NCBI GenBank assembly: GCA_022376515.1 | Contig: WTXI01000449.1 | Location: 1 to 24,741, forward strand | DNA from: Lactifluus volemus | Lineage: Eukaryota > Basidiomycota > Agaricomycetes > Russulales > Russulaceae | Direction: 5' to 3' | DNA length: 24,741 bases | Shown here: in pieces, positions 6,975 to 18,600 of the stretch | Layout: the number at the start of each line of letters is the position of its first letter | Position numbering within the stretch: the first letter of the stretch is position 1 | The notes under the pieces: generated by a model | Databases searched by the model: none | What the model was told of the DNA's origin: nothing | The model's input: the letters and a program-made list of their open reading frames with translations, nothing else | Made by a program: the position numbers and the translations under genes

Positions 6975-7500
6975 CTAAGTCAGGTTGGGATTGTCCGCAT
7001 TGATGTATCCACCTGGAACGGCAGGGGTCATGCTGCGGGTATAGGTGGACGCTGCATAGCCCAAGTTTCCTGTGAGTTGTGCATAGCCTTTCTGCTGCGT
7101 ACGGGCTGATAATGCCATTGGTTGCCTGCCGGTGGGTACGCGCTATCTCCCACAGTATTATTGTAAAATTCATGCGGCGCAGCATACTGTCTGTCGCAGT
7201 ATGGACATACGGCTGAGCTTCGGATTCGTTGTCCGCAGTGAGGGGCTCATATTCAGGGAGGGCAGGCAGACCCTGGTTCTGTCGGGCTTTACGATCGGCC
7301 TCGGCTTTGACGGCATCAAATCGCAGTTGATTGTCGAACGTCGAGCCTGTGGAATTGGGACCCGTTGGCAGGGGTCATATCGCGGACGGCGGCGGATGCA
7401 ACAACGACCAAGATCATAGAAACACTCAGCAAAGAATAAGAGAACTCAGGCGATGAGGGTGAGCCAGGGGGTATTTCCCATGGTTGTACTACCACCCTTG
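6975..7500 (-). pseudogene. Frameshifted hypothetical protein gene with one membrane segment
   Basis: Protein-like sequence appears on the minus strand but jumps between frames. From 5' to 3': a hydrophobic stretch YSLLSVSMILVVVASAAV (about 7435-7380); then STGSTFDNQLRFDAVKAEAD and PALPEYEPLTADNES in a second frame; then YAAPHEFYNNTVGDSAYPP in a third; finally a Gly/Tyr/Ala/Thr-rich tail ending PGGYINADNPNLT before a TAG at 6975-6977. Each junction needs a one-base indel, and no GT-AG intron removes them. The layout (membrane helix, acidic cytoplasmic part, low-complexity tail) suits a small fungal membrane protein, but the family is not recognised. It is either a decayed gene or a stretch with several assembly indels. 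Confidence 0.45.
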
Positions 7501-7813
7501 AAGATACGAGTGAAGAGGAGGAAGAAGAAGCGTTACAAGAGAATTTTATCAATGAAGCCGATGACGATTCGAGGTTCGTTGCTACGGTCCGATGTTCTTT
7601 TCAGAATACTTACGCTCGTGCAGCACACTTACTCATGGGCGTGATGTAACGCCTGATGCGATGGAAGAAAAAGGATCGGACAGGGATGGAAGGGAGGATA
7701 CTGAGACGGTACAGATCCCATATTCGCAGTCTGGAACATCTGAGAAGAGAAGACGGATGAAGGAACTGGTTTCTCAGAGGGAGCACAAACGGGTGCGAAC
7801 TGTACTGATTTGA
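7441..7813 (+). CDS. Possible short plus-strand gene (acidic/basic product)
   Basis: Two open stretches look mildly coding. About 7445-7586 reads a glycine-rich start, then LEDTSEEEEEEALQENFINE and a short acidic end (ADDDS). About 7660-7813 reads MEEKGSDRDGREDTE and then a basic SEKRRRMKELVSQREHKRV before TGA. They are in different frames, and I could not find a convincing intron that joins them. The region lies immediately upstream of the RhoGEF start and could be an upstream exon set, a separate small gene or chance. Function unknown. Confidence 0.25.
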
Positions 7814-7953
7814 TGATGATGAACCACTCAACACGTAATAAAACACGAGCACGTGACATTATATAGAGTCGCGTCGGACAAAACAAATGTCAACAAGGCC
7901 GAGCGTTTGACTCTCCTCTCCACCGATCTTTTCTTTGTCTTTGATTTGGATTT

Positions 7954-10900
7954 ATGGTCTCGAGCGCTTCTCCAAGGAAGGCCGTTCCTTTGGCTTCAGG
8001 CGATGATTGGGAACAACAACCTGGTTCGACTTCTAAGACGGCTTCAACTACTAGGCGCGTATTTTTCTGTGGTGTCGTGGTAGAAAGTGAACCTGGGAAA
8101 GCGATAAGCGAAGGTTCGTCCAATTCAGTACCCGAACTTGTCTGCCAGATGTAACGTTCAGTCAGATGTTCAGGAGCTCGTTGCATCTTTGGGAGAGCCA
8201 CTCAGTCTTCTCTCTGACGATAGTACGGTGCCGCCGAGGCCGTTAGAAAAGGATGATAATGATGATGCTGTGAGTTCCTCAGTCTATTTGTACAGTGGTT
8301 GGGACACAGGCTTTTTTTTGCCGTCGTCGTACGTGTTGTTGAGGCTGCACACGGATTGACTATTTCATCAGAACCCCGAAACTCCCAGGCATACGATGAC
8401 AGATCTAACTGCTATTGAAGACGTTCTGAACGAATTTGTGTCTACCGAGCGTTCTTATGTCAAGCGACTTCGCACTCTCAAACATGACTATGCGGACCCT
8501 TTACGCACGTTCGCTCGGAGTAAGGACACAGCTATCATATCATTATATGATGCAAACACTTTGTTTGGCAACATCGATAACATCCTACCTGTTAACGAAG
8601 CGTTGCTGCACGATCTGGAGAAGATGCTGTCACCCGAAGGTCCTCACACTGTAGGATTTATCGGGGATGTTGTCCTGCGCCACTTCAAGGACCTTCACGG
8701 ATTCGAACAATACAAACAATACTATGTCAAGCGAGAAGAAGCCCAGTCCATCTTCGAGCGGGAGATGTCCAGAAAGTCGTCCGGGTTCTCAGCCTTCATC
8801 GATGTGAGCCTTGTTGATAGTTCTGCTGTTCATATTTTCATTGCCGCGTAGCGAATCAAATATTCATCTGCCGATTCTAAAAACCGCATTGGGCTGCGCG
8901 AACTTCTCATGGACCCCGTCCAGCGGATACCTCGCTACACTTTGATGCTCCGCACAATGATCAAACGGATGTCTCCTGGAGACCCGCAGCGACCAAAGGC
9001 GGCTGAGGCGATGGAGATTGCGAGCAAAATTGCTCTCGCTGAGGTCGACGAGGAGACAAAACGCGCGAGCGTCATGTTCTGCTTGCGAACAACTATTGAT
9101 GGTTTCCCACCTGGCCTGATCTCACACTCACGGCGTCTGGTCGATTACGTCGATGTAGAGGATACATTCGTCGAAGGACTTCCTTCGGCGTCAGTGGTAG
9201 GCGGCAGTTCGACGCTGGAACCTTTGCAATGTACATTATTCCTCTTTGATGACAAGCTGATGATCGCCAAAAGACCCGGAAACGGCGAGAAAAGCGGTCA
9301 GATCTTAGCTGGGCTAGATCAACTGGACAAAATCGCGAAGGGCAGTGGTGTCCCGTCAGGTCTGAAGAAGAGCGGCATGAGCTGCAAGGGGGTCGTTGAC
9401 CTCACAGATGTGGTAGCAACAGATGTGGGTGGTGCTGGTATGTCCGTCCCTCCATAGCAAAGCCTACCTTTCTGACTTCGAGAAGATTTCCACCTTTACC
9501 TTGAGAAACCCCCGCAGGATCAGACCGATAGATGGTCGGGGCGCTCTTTCCGACCTTTGTCTGTGGTGTTTCCTCCTCATCCACCAAACTTCGATCCTCA
9601 ACGTACAGGCGTCGAGAAAGCGCGTTTTCTGGAGAACCTCTGGCTCTCCCAGGCTAATATTCGTGCACGATCGGGAAAATCGGTAGTTCTGCGTTCTGAG
9701 GAAAGAGAGGTCGAATCTCGAGGTGGCCGCACGACTTATGCTCGGACGTATTTCAATATTTATCAGAGGACAGCGTTCTTGCAAGAACCACGGAAGGTAA
9801 CTGATATATTATGTCTGTAACCTCTATTGACTGTCGTCGCAGACCAAAGTGGTGCTCCACATTGACGAGTTAGGTGGCTCAGATCCAATTCCATTTGGTG
9901 TCAACGCGCCGCCTTTCGTGTCAATCCGGGTTCAGCCTATGGCGGGAGAACTATCCCGCTACAAGGTCATATCGAGTGACCCTAGTGACGAAAACGAGGA
10001 GGACATCGTACAGACTGGTCGGGTCTCTGACCGAGTGATTCACACGAGTACGTGTTCCCGATCCGTGGTTTCACTTGCAAGCCTCATAGTGTTGTAGTCC
10101 ACCAGTATGGCTTATTCAAGTTCCGGACGGGAAAAAACTCCGTTCCTTCTACACCGACCGTTAGTCGTTCTCGTGCAGCAATTTTCGGACTTGATGCTAT
10201 TTCGCGCAACCTCTTCAACGCTTTCCCTGGAACCAATCGTGGTGACATCTTCGGTGGATCCATCAATGGTTCGCGTCGATCGAAATCGTCTGGTGGTTCG
10301 CGATCGTCCGCTTCCGCGCAAAGTAGCTCAGACGGGAGCTTCACGCGATTCTCACAGCGCTCCGGCTCAACGCTTACTGCGGCCACTAGCGTCTCTAGCA
10401 TGGATGATGACGCGATCCATGGTTCCCGATCGTCAAGATCAAAGTCCAGGACACGTCGACTGCTCGGCAGGAGTAGATCTCCCAAGGGATCAGGAAGTGA
10501 ACCAGAGGCCTCTCCCAGGCGCCCGGCTTCGCGATCGGGGTCTGTATCGAGCGCATTCTCGAGAGAACAAAGTCCTGCAGTCGAAGAGTATAGCCCTGGT
10601 GATATGGCTCCCGGCAGACGCGATATGGATGAGTCGGAGTGGGATCTTACAATGCGCCTAGAGCTAGCAAGGCATAATAGTCAAAATCAACGCTCTAAAG
10701 GGCCCGTGGAACCTTCATGGGACGGGCCGGTCGAAACGACAATATACGAAGGTCGTGTGGTTACTTGTATGTCTCTGTCGTTTGCATTGATCCCCTTCGC
10801 AGATAATCCACCGGAGCCTGTTCGGCCATCATCTCGATCGTCAGGGAGTGGCCTCAGCCAGCGTTCGATGACGCCAACGAATCGATTTTTCCCTGTGTCA

Positions 10901-12556
10901 CTCACTGAGATTGATGAACGTGCCTCACGTTCAACGTCACGGATTGCTTCAGGAAGCCGGCCGCGTGGTCCACGTAGCCCTTCACCTCTGCCCCCTAGCG
11001 CAAGAGCGAGCCCAGAACCCGATTTTGAAACCATCAACTCAGCACTCGAGTCCACTTTGCTCGATCTGAACTCCGCACCCGTCACACCTTCAAAACCTAT
11101 CTCGCCCCTACCCCGGAGCAAGCGACAACCGTTTGAGCCGACAGGAAACATAGAGGCGGGACCCAAATCAATATCTCATAGCGTGCATAAGGTCCCAAGC
11201 GTCATCGAACCCCTGTCAATCAAGAAGAAGAATTCGTTGCGTAATTCTACCGTAGAGTCACCCCCTCGCCGCAAGGCGCAACTTAGGACGCCACCTAATA
11301 TCAAAGGACGAATCGTATCACCGCGACGCGTATCGCCCATAGTGCGCCAGAAGAGGACAGTGGGATCCCCAAGTTCGCCTCATAAAGACTTTGATTTTCC
11401 CAAATTACTCAGGCTTGTCGAGTCAATCCAGGAGGAGGTAATGCTCCTTTGTTGGACTGCCCTTATCTTATTAACGGATTCATAGATCGAAACATCCCGA
11501 AGGGCAGTAAAACGTATCAAGTTGGACAGTGAACAATTACCGTCACCAACACACACTTCCGATGCGGATGATGATGTTCCAAGAATGCACAGAACGGGGG
11601 GGTTGCACGCGACACCACAAAGGAGTAGTGTGGCTCTGGTATTAACGGTCTTCTTCATGAAAAGGTTCCATGCTGACCCACCTCTTGATAGAGCAGGGCG
11701 GCGAAAGAGCGCATGGAAGAGATGCGTCAGCTCATTAGCAAGCGCAGTGGAGACGTAACTCCACGTTCGCAATTTAGAGTCCCGAAGGAGGCTGGGTCGA
11801 CCGGTGGCGACGCTATCCGAACCGGAGATGTCTTGCGATCCATCGAGGAAGCCGTTTCGGAGGCCGATAAGAGCCTTGTCCGAGCTGCATCAAGCCAGGA
11901 AGCGCTAGCCGTTGACGTCGGTCTATTAGCAACCGATTTGAATGAGGTTGGTTTGGAGCCTCCCCTGGCGATCGCCACGTCAAAAAAAGTGCTGATTCGG
12001 TTGTCACAGAAAACAAGCCTTCTTGAAAAGGCCCGCGTGGAACTCCAAAACAGCAAGCGACAATGCCAGTTAATGAAGAGTCTTCTGGCGGATACCACGG
12101 CAGAGAATGAGATTATGTACGAGGTGAGCAAATCTCTTCCTACGATTAGACCGCCCCCGACGCGACGCGCTGACACCGGAAACGCTTTTTTACGGATGCG
12201 GTGGTCATAGGCATTTAATGAAGAGCTTGATGGGATGTTCAATGATGTGCACCTTCCCGAAACGGAGGCATGGGCCGCAGTGACACGCGACCTTCGCCAA
12301 AGCAAAGAGAGCCGTAATGCGCTCTCGAAGGAGAACTCGTAAGTTTTCCGCATTCATTCCGAACTTGTAATATGGCGTGCGTATTTACCATACCTATCCT
12401 AGGCAACTCAAACGGCGAATGGCGGAATTGGAATCCGAGAAGGAAGAGTGCGTCTCGCATATTTCCTTTTCGTCGATAGTTCCCGAGGTTTTTCTAACTT
12501 TTTGATCGATGGACAGGTGGGGCGAAATTCTACGCCGACATGGTCTAATCCCTTGA
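7954..12556 (+). CDS. RhoGEF with DH and PH-like domains (Bud3-like type)
   Basis: Exchanges GDP for GTP on a Rho-family GTPase, probably Cdc42 or Rho1, in polarity or septation. Exons: 7954-8058, 8114-8269, 8372-8803, 8852-9437, 9486-9796, 9843-10047, 10098-10766, 10803-11437, 11486-11638, 11692-12123, 12211-12338, 12403-12447, 12517-12556; phases agree throughout and give about 1298 aa. The DH domain runs from ~98 (VLNEFVSTERSYVKRL) through the conserved helix at ~251 (MDPVQRIPRYTLMLR). A PH-like region follows (FLFDDKLMIAK at ~361; VFPPHPPNFDPQRTGVEKAR further on). Residues ~600-1000 are Ser/Arg/Pro-rich and disordered. The C-terminus is coiled coil ending RRHGLIP. The start is the first ATG after a CT-rich stretch, with an in-frame stop upstream. 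The Bud3-like label comes from overall resemblance to basidiomycete proteins. Confidence 0.9.
10767..10802 (+). other. Candidate 36-nt intron in the RhoGEF gene
   Basis: The stretch begins GTATGT, a strong donor, and ends TTCGCAG. Its length is a multiple of three with no stop, so the frame is open with or without it. Removal joins VVTY to NPPEP; retention adds twelve mostly hydrophobic residues to a Ser/Pro-rich linker. It is shorter than the other introns of this gene (46-102 nt). Confidence 0.5.
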
Positions 12557-13072
12557 TGAATGGCGGACGCTGCTAAGTCTCACCGATGTCTATATCCTTA
12601 TATGCATTGTATCATTGTTGACATCATATGTACATGGTTATGTATCTACACATTATCTAAATAGTAGATATGTTAATTGAATGTACTGTCTGAAACATTC
12701 AATGGCGTTCGAGAAAGTGAGTCCTATGCTGTGTGCAAACTCGAAGAAAAAAAAAAATAAGGCTGGATGATGAAGGCAAAGTTTTGCTACGAGATTGCTA
12801 ATCGTACAGGGTATATCGCATGTATCTTATCTTACAGGACGCAAAGGCGTCACATGTTGAAGTGAAGGGAGCCGTCGATTGATGATGAATGATGGAATGG
12901 ATATGGGAAGCGAGTACGGTGCCAAAGGATACCCCGGTCATGAAAGGGCTCGTAGAAGCAAATGAGGAAAAGCATACAGAGGTCGAATCCACGCCAGAAA
13001 AGGGATAGTTGTTATGTCGGCGTTTGGGCGATCGGTAGGTGAAAGGGCCCTGAAGGACGTCAAAAAAAAACC
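12557..13072. other. Intergenic region between convergent RhoGEF genes
   Basis: Holds the 3' untranslated ends of both genes. It is AT-rich at 12590-12690 and includes an A run near 12747-12760 (twelve or so A residues). No gene-like frame is seen. Two polyadenylation regions in opposite directions are expected within about 500 bp. Confidence 0.6.
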
Positions 13073-16000
13073 CTACAAGGCTGACGCTACGTTCGTGGAA
13101 GAAGGGGATCGTGAGAATGACGCAAAGAGCGAGCGAAGCATGGTACGCGGAGTCGTGGGAGAAGGTCGGGGCGCACTACCGAAGCACGCCCGTCGCGAAT
13201 TGGGTAAGGGCGTTGGGTGAAAGGGCGGCTGAGAACCCTCTGCCGGCGGCCCTTCGGGATTCCAAGGATACCGCTGGGCAGGTGAAAGGGCTGTCGTTGA
13301 CGTAGCTGGTGATATTGTTGCTGGTACCACATCCTCGGCACTGTGTCGGGTAATACCGGCTTCGGCAGTGGGGTCCAGGATATCCGCCGCGACAAAAGGA
13401 GAACTACGCGAACGACGGCGGATAGATTCACGCCAGAGGCTGCGACGTCGACTCGGGGATGATGGCGTCGAAGGTGAAGAAGAGGCGGGCAACAGAGAAA
13501 GATGAGAGACGGAGAGCGTGCGCACTGGTGGGCCGCCGGAATGTGGGAAAATGAACCCGCGAAAGTTATCGATCAAAGATCGAGAACGTTTCGGAGGCTT
13601 AGCGCGTAGGTCTTCGGAGCCTATTCCCAGAGATTTGGGTTCAGAACCAGAAGGTGAGCAAGAGTCGGGAAGGGAGGATGGTAGCTCGAGTACGTCTGCC
13701 AAAGGGCTGGCTGACGTTGAGCCGGCACGCGAACCGGTAGCTGACGAACATTGAGAAATAACCGTCGGAGAATCGAACAAACGCTCGGAGCTCGGCGCCA
13801 ATGGAATCCCGTCTTGTTCAACATTGGTAATGCATTCTAGCACGAGTGCGTGGGGCACCTTGCCTGACTGAGCTTTACGCGCGGACTTGACCACCGGAGC
13901 TTGATCAACAAGATCGGTGTAACTTTTGCGACGGCGTACAAGCACACTCTCACGTTTCGTGAGGCGAGACCTGGCGGCAGCACCAAACGTTGTGGCGACG
14001 TGGAAAAGGGCTTCAGAATGCGCTTCAGGGTAACATCGCGCTGACTGGCAGGTGGTGCTGAATACGTCTTCCAACAAAGCATCCACGGCTGCGCGTGCCT
14101 GTGGCGAAGCGCGGGTTACGACCACAGCGTCGGGATCTACTACCGGACCGAAAATACTCCTCATGGACGTGGTAGATTCCCGTCGGCTGGGCGGTGGCTC
14201 CGTGAATCCAGGGATGTCAGTGCGGTGTACTTGTTTTTGTGGTTGCAGAGGAGAGGGCGGTGAGCCCTGTTTAGATGAACTCTCGATATCGGGAACAGAC
14301 TGTATGGTCGGTAATGATGGACCTTGCTCATCTACTGGTGAATGAGTCTCAGCGGTAGCAGACGCAGGCTCAAGGCTTGACGGCGCGGTGCCTGGAGGCC
14401 AGGTTCGCGTAGATACGAGAGAGGCACTGATTGCGTCCATCCATACTTGTTTCTCGCGTTGACACGACGCCGCGATCTCGAACTCGTGAACTTGATTGTA
14501 GAGGCGAAAAGAATAAGGGAGCAGTGCTGAAAAAAAAAGCTATATCAGTACACTCGAGCACCCATTTAGAGGTTGCCACTCACGGTCATCGTCTGCTGCG
14601 TCATACAGCTCGAAGCCTTCGAGCGAAAACCAATACCGCAGTTCGTACCGCGGGCCGCGAATTACCTTGGCCAATGCAAGGAAACCGCCTTCGTAAAGGA
14701 ACGCGGCAAGGTACTTTGCCTTGAGCGCAGGCACTCGTACCACGTCTAGAGAACCAGCTAGCGTGCAGGGACTGAGCGTACGGATGAAGGTAAGGACTGT
14801 GGCTGGTGCAGAAAGGCGCGCGCCAATGCGAGAAGTTTGCTGTTGCTGAAGGTGCGAAAAATTTGCGCTGTCGACGAGGGCCGCGACATCCGCCATCGCC
14901 TTTTTTGCATCCGTGACGACTGCATCCGTTCCAGTAGGTGCTGTCGGCCCGCGGTTGAGGATAAGTGGGGCAAGTAGAAGTGGATATCTGCAGATTTGTT
15001 GAACAGGTCTAATGAGATAATCTGTGAATTGCATTCGCAGACGTGGATCACGCTCTGAAAGGCTTTCTTTGTTCCCAGCTGTGAAGGCGGCATGCTTCGT
15101 TAAGTCATGGTTCGAGCGAGAATGCCAAGAAGGCTGGTTATCGAGCGGGGTCATGGACTGTCGCTGTGCATGTGAAAATTCCGGGTCTTTTCCATCGCAA
15201 TCACCGTCGGGGTACTGGTCCGCCTCTTCCTCCTCGTCATTAGATCGTTCCGGCGGACTATCGGCATGTGCGAGACTGGCAGTAACCAGCTCTGTGCAGC
15301 GTCGCTCAAACGCATCCCATTCAACAGGTCGCTTACGCTGAAGGTTTTTTACAATCTCGATCGCGCCAGGATGTTCAGCACAAAATACCCCGTAAGCGTC
15401 GAATGAAGCGGCCTTTCAGAGAGAATTGTAAGCATCAGCCAACCGTTTAGACACGCTTCCGGATGAAAAAGCACACAAACAAACACGAAATTTTTCGAAG
15501 ACGGCGCAAAAAAAAACAAAACACTGACTGACCTGTGCAGTGAACAACGTAGCCACGCTTATCAAGGCGGTTTCGAAGTGCTCCTCGCCATCATCACAAT
15601 CGGTACTAGGCGGATCTACCTCGTAATCGTCGGAAAATTCCAGAGCATTGAGACCAGGAACCCAACCAGAGAGTCGTACGGCATCGATCAGCATGCTATG
15701 AAGGTCTTCATGGAGCTCCAATAAGTGGGAGGCATTGCGGCGTATGGCATTTAATTCACTATCGCTAAGCAACGCGCGTTTTTCCCGTTCCTTGTCCCTG
15801 TCCTTATCTTTGTCCTTGTCCTTAAGCGGTTCTTCTGGTCTTCCAAACGGGAATGACGCAGAATATGATGGAGACAAGAGCGGGAGTGCCAAGACCTTTG
15901 GGGAGATAAGTGACGGGAGTTGTTCTAAATATACCTACCAAAATAACGAACGTCAATATTTTCGCGTCAAAAGTGGAACAATGGAATATATGCGCATGCG

Positions 16001-16699
16001 TACATTGATCAACGTACGGAGGACAACGAGGTAGTTGCGCTCCGACACGAGAAGCTCAAGAAGAGCATGGTGTCGCTCTGACGCGTTTCGCTTAGGGATG
16101 AACTCGTCCCCTACAGGGGGGACGCCACGACGGTCGGGTTCGGTAACGGGATCATCGCCGTCATCCGAGGCTACGTCGTCACCCTCGATGTGGAAAAGTC
16201 TTCGTGCGGCACTACCTAAGGATGAACAGCGTTGATGAGTGAGGAATACAGGTGGTGGGCCGGCGGAGCCAAGGGTGCCCATGGCGCGTACGGGGAGGGA
16301 TAAGCGTCTCTGGGCGGCTGGGGAACGCGTGCCGTGGAGGATGGCGGAAGCTGGTCTTGGTTGACTTCGACGACGAGATGGAGGTTTGGAAGGAGGAGAA
16401 AGAGTAAGAAAAGACGGCGGTGTTGGTGGGACAGCTTTCCAAGCGGGAAGGGTAGAAGGGGACTCTGACTGAGGGGCTGTGAGTGGAGTAGAGTACTCCG
16501 AGACGGTTGTTGTTGAACCAGGGGTAGAATCAGGAGTAGAAGGTTGTAGTTGAGGCCATTCCTCAGAGCAAGTTGGTGATGATGGTGGTACTGAAGATAT
16601 GGGAGTGAGGGGGATAAAAGAGAAACCAAAGGTAGACCGGCGGGAAGTTCTTTGAGGAGGAGAGGGAGGATGAAGAGGGGAGAAGAGAGATAGGGCCAT
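13073..16699 (-). CDS. RhoGEF with DH and PH domains, second gene
   Basis: Predicted exchange factor for a Rho GTPase. Four exons on the minus strand, 16699-16004, 15895-15533, 15412-14584 and 14526-13073, joined by GT-AG introns of 108, 120 and 57 nt; phases agree and give about 1113 aa. The ATG at 16699 follows a pyrimidine-rich leader. Residues 1-200 are Pro/Ser-rich and disordered. DH starts at ~208 (ERHHALLELLVSERNYLVVL). A DK/ER-rich insert lies at ~250-270, within the DH region. The conserved DH helix at ~475-505 reads FTDYLIRPVQQICRYPLLLA. A PH domain follows (~555-655: VPALKAKYLAAFLYEGGFLA, RYWFSLEGFELYDAADDD, FEIAASCQREKQVWMDAI). The remaining ~450 residues are Ser/Pro/Arg-rich. The gene is tail to tail with the other RhoGEF but differs from it in sequence and exon layout. 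Confidence 0.88.
15780..15830. repeat. Short hexamer-like repeat encoding a DK/ER tract
   Basis: Degenerate CTTGTC/CCTTAT-type hexamers on the plus strand encode, on the minus strand, a run of Asp-Lys pairs followed by Arg/Glu in the second RhoGEF. A length-variable insertion inside a DH domain is unusual. Confidence 0.7.
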
Positions 16700-17161
16700 A
16701 AAGATTTGAATGGGGAAGAGGGAAGAAAGAATGACTTTGGGGGAAGAGAGATGATTATTATTATTAAAAAATAATTCTGGAGAGAGGGGTGGGTGAGGTT
16801 GGGGTGGGGTCAACACGGCGTTGCCCCAGCCTGGCCTGGCTTGGCTGGGATGTTGCGGGCAAGCGTGCTGGTCCCTTTCCCGATCGATTCGCACCTTTAA
16901 CTGCGAATTCTACCAACTTGACGGCGTCAACCGCTTACCTTCTTCAAACACTTGCCTTTTAAGTTCCCGCGTCATAACAGGTACAGCCCCTCCTCGGTCC
17001 GTCTTTTCGGTAATAAATCTTCCTTTTCCTCCCTCCCCCCCACCCCCCAAACCCGTACATATTTTTCCACCTTGATCTACCCCATACGGTTCCACCCTTT
17101 GGTCATCGGTACTACCGGTTTCGCCATATATACATCCGAGTGGCAGCTTCTTAATGCCAGC
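16700..17161. promoter_or_regulatory. Upstream region of the second RhoGEF gene
   Basis: Contains the pyrimidine-rich (minus strand) leader next to 16700, a TTATTATTATTA stretch near 16757-16768, and a plus-strand pyrimidine tract at about 17018-17049 with two C runs. A TATA-like TATATA lies near 17127. It may serve as a divergent promoter if the weak candidate at 17162 is real; otherwise only the minus-strand use is supported. Confidence 0.4.
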
Positions 17162-17620
17162 ATGTCAGCGCTCCACTCCAGGTAAGCGCAAGTGCATGTG
17201 CGTTGATATTCCCCCCGAACGTGCGTTCTTCGGGCACCCATTCATCCGGGTCCGCCGCGTCGGCCTCGAATGGTGGTTATAACTCTTATCGATTATTGTT
17301 TTGCGCTCACTAACTCTACCGCAGGCGCTTTCATTGGCAGCGTCCACGTTCCCTGTCATGTCAGAAGCCCAGGCATTGACCGCGAGGCAAGACTTGCGGT
17401 CACAGCCGACGCCAATTACCCTCGAGAGGGTGAGATTGATAAGAACCGCCAAGATCAACACCAATATGAAAATCGTTATCTTAGATCAAGGCGCAGGCTA
17501 ACCGGGCGATCGGCAAGCATACTCGATACGGCTTGTCATTCTTTGTTTACTAGGAACGCCAAGTCACAATCACTCACCCCGAGCCGCTGGAGAAGCCAGG
17601 CGTGGAGCAACTACCGGTAA
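17162..17620 (+). CDS. Weak candidate small gene (one intron)
   Basis: An ATG at 17162, after a TATA-like motif and a pyrimidine tract, opens a 20-nt exon ending in a good donor (AG/GTAAG). Joining at an acceptor after 17340 gives a 99-residue product ending at 17620, rich in Arg, Ser and His (for example VHVPCHVRSPGIDREARLAV). Another acceptor at 17325 gives a very short product. A different frame over 17330-17501 is equally readable (LRSQPTPITLERVRLIRTA), which weakens the case. No family is recognised. Confidence 0.2.
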
Positions 17621-18600
17621 CTCCCTAGGAAGCAATACCACGCGACTATCGTTCCTCCTACCAGCTGTAGTACCATGCGGTATAACACCTACAGTGACGT
17701 GGATGACAAGCCACATCGCATTCGAGAAAGGAACAACTGATGGAGGCCATGCCTGCAGTGAATTCCATGGACCTGTTATCCAGCGTCTGCAGTGTGACAA
17801 AGCTGCGTCCAATGTGTTTCCCACTCCCCCCCCCTGAATTTGTCCAAACCTTTTCCCTACTACAACAATGATAGGAACCTGTCAGCAGTATCTACCACCA
17901 TTCATTCTATTTGACTCGAGATGTCCGTTTACCTGTCCCCAAGACTCGTGGTGTCTCCAACTCTGGATAACGACATTTGTGCTACGCAATTCCAAACGTC
18001 ATCTCATTTGTAATGGTGGAGCACGTAATGGTGGGGGCCGTAGGGCAAGGTCACCCAAACTTTCAAAGTCCGCTCCAGTCACCAAACTTTAAATTTGCGC
18101 CTTAGTGATTATACAACAGGCCGCAAACTGTGACAGACGTGGGCGGTCTATACACTCAGAAAATCACCCCTGACGGAGATAGCGCGACAGCACGGACGCT
18201 GTAGGCAGAACGCTCGGGACTGGCGTGCTCCCGATCGAGACGCGGAAGCTGGTCCCGTATATTAGTTGCGTTTAGCACCGTTTAGGTTAAACAACTCCCA
18301 AAAGGTCCTAATGATTCTGACCACCTCCTGTTTTGCAGAACAGGAAAATGCAACAGTGCTAAGTATTCGGATTGATCTTCACATTATTATGAAGAGATCC
18401 AATTACAATTGCCTTTAGGGGGTAGTATACCGGGCCCATCGGGGAGTTTCTCGAAATTGCGATCGCAGGTCAGGAAACGAACCTGCCAGCACTCTCACTT
18501 CCATGCTGGTGCCCCATAACATTATTGAAGTTATGAGTCCATCGAGGCGTTGATCCCTCTACGCATGATGAGCAGGGATCGGATGGTATTAGTAAATGAT
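17621..18600. other. No gene recognised
   Basis: About 1 kb with only short open frames on either strand, none with a recognisable motif. A C run occurs at 17826-17835. No RNA gene or repeat was seen. Confidence 0.45.

Noticed and set aside
6619..7185. 188-codon minus-strand frame as a gene
   Set aside because: His/Cys/Ser-rich composition with no motif; it overlaps the more convincing broken reading frame in other phases.
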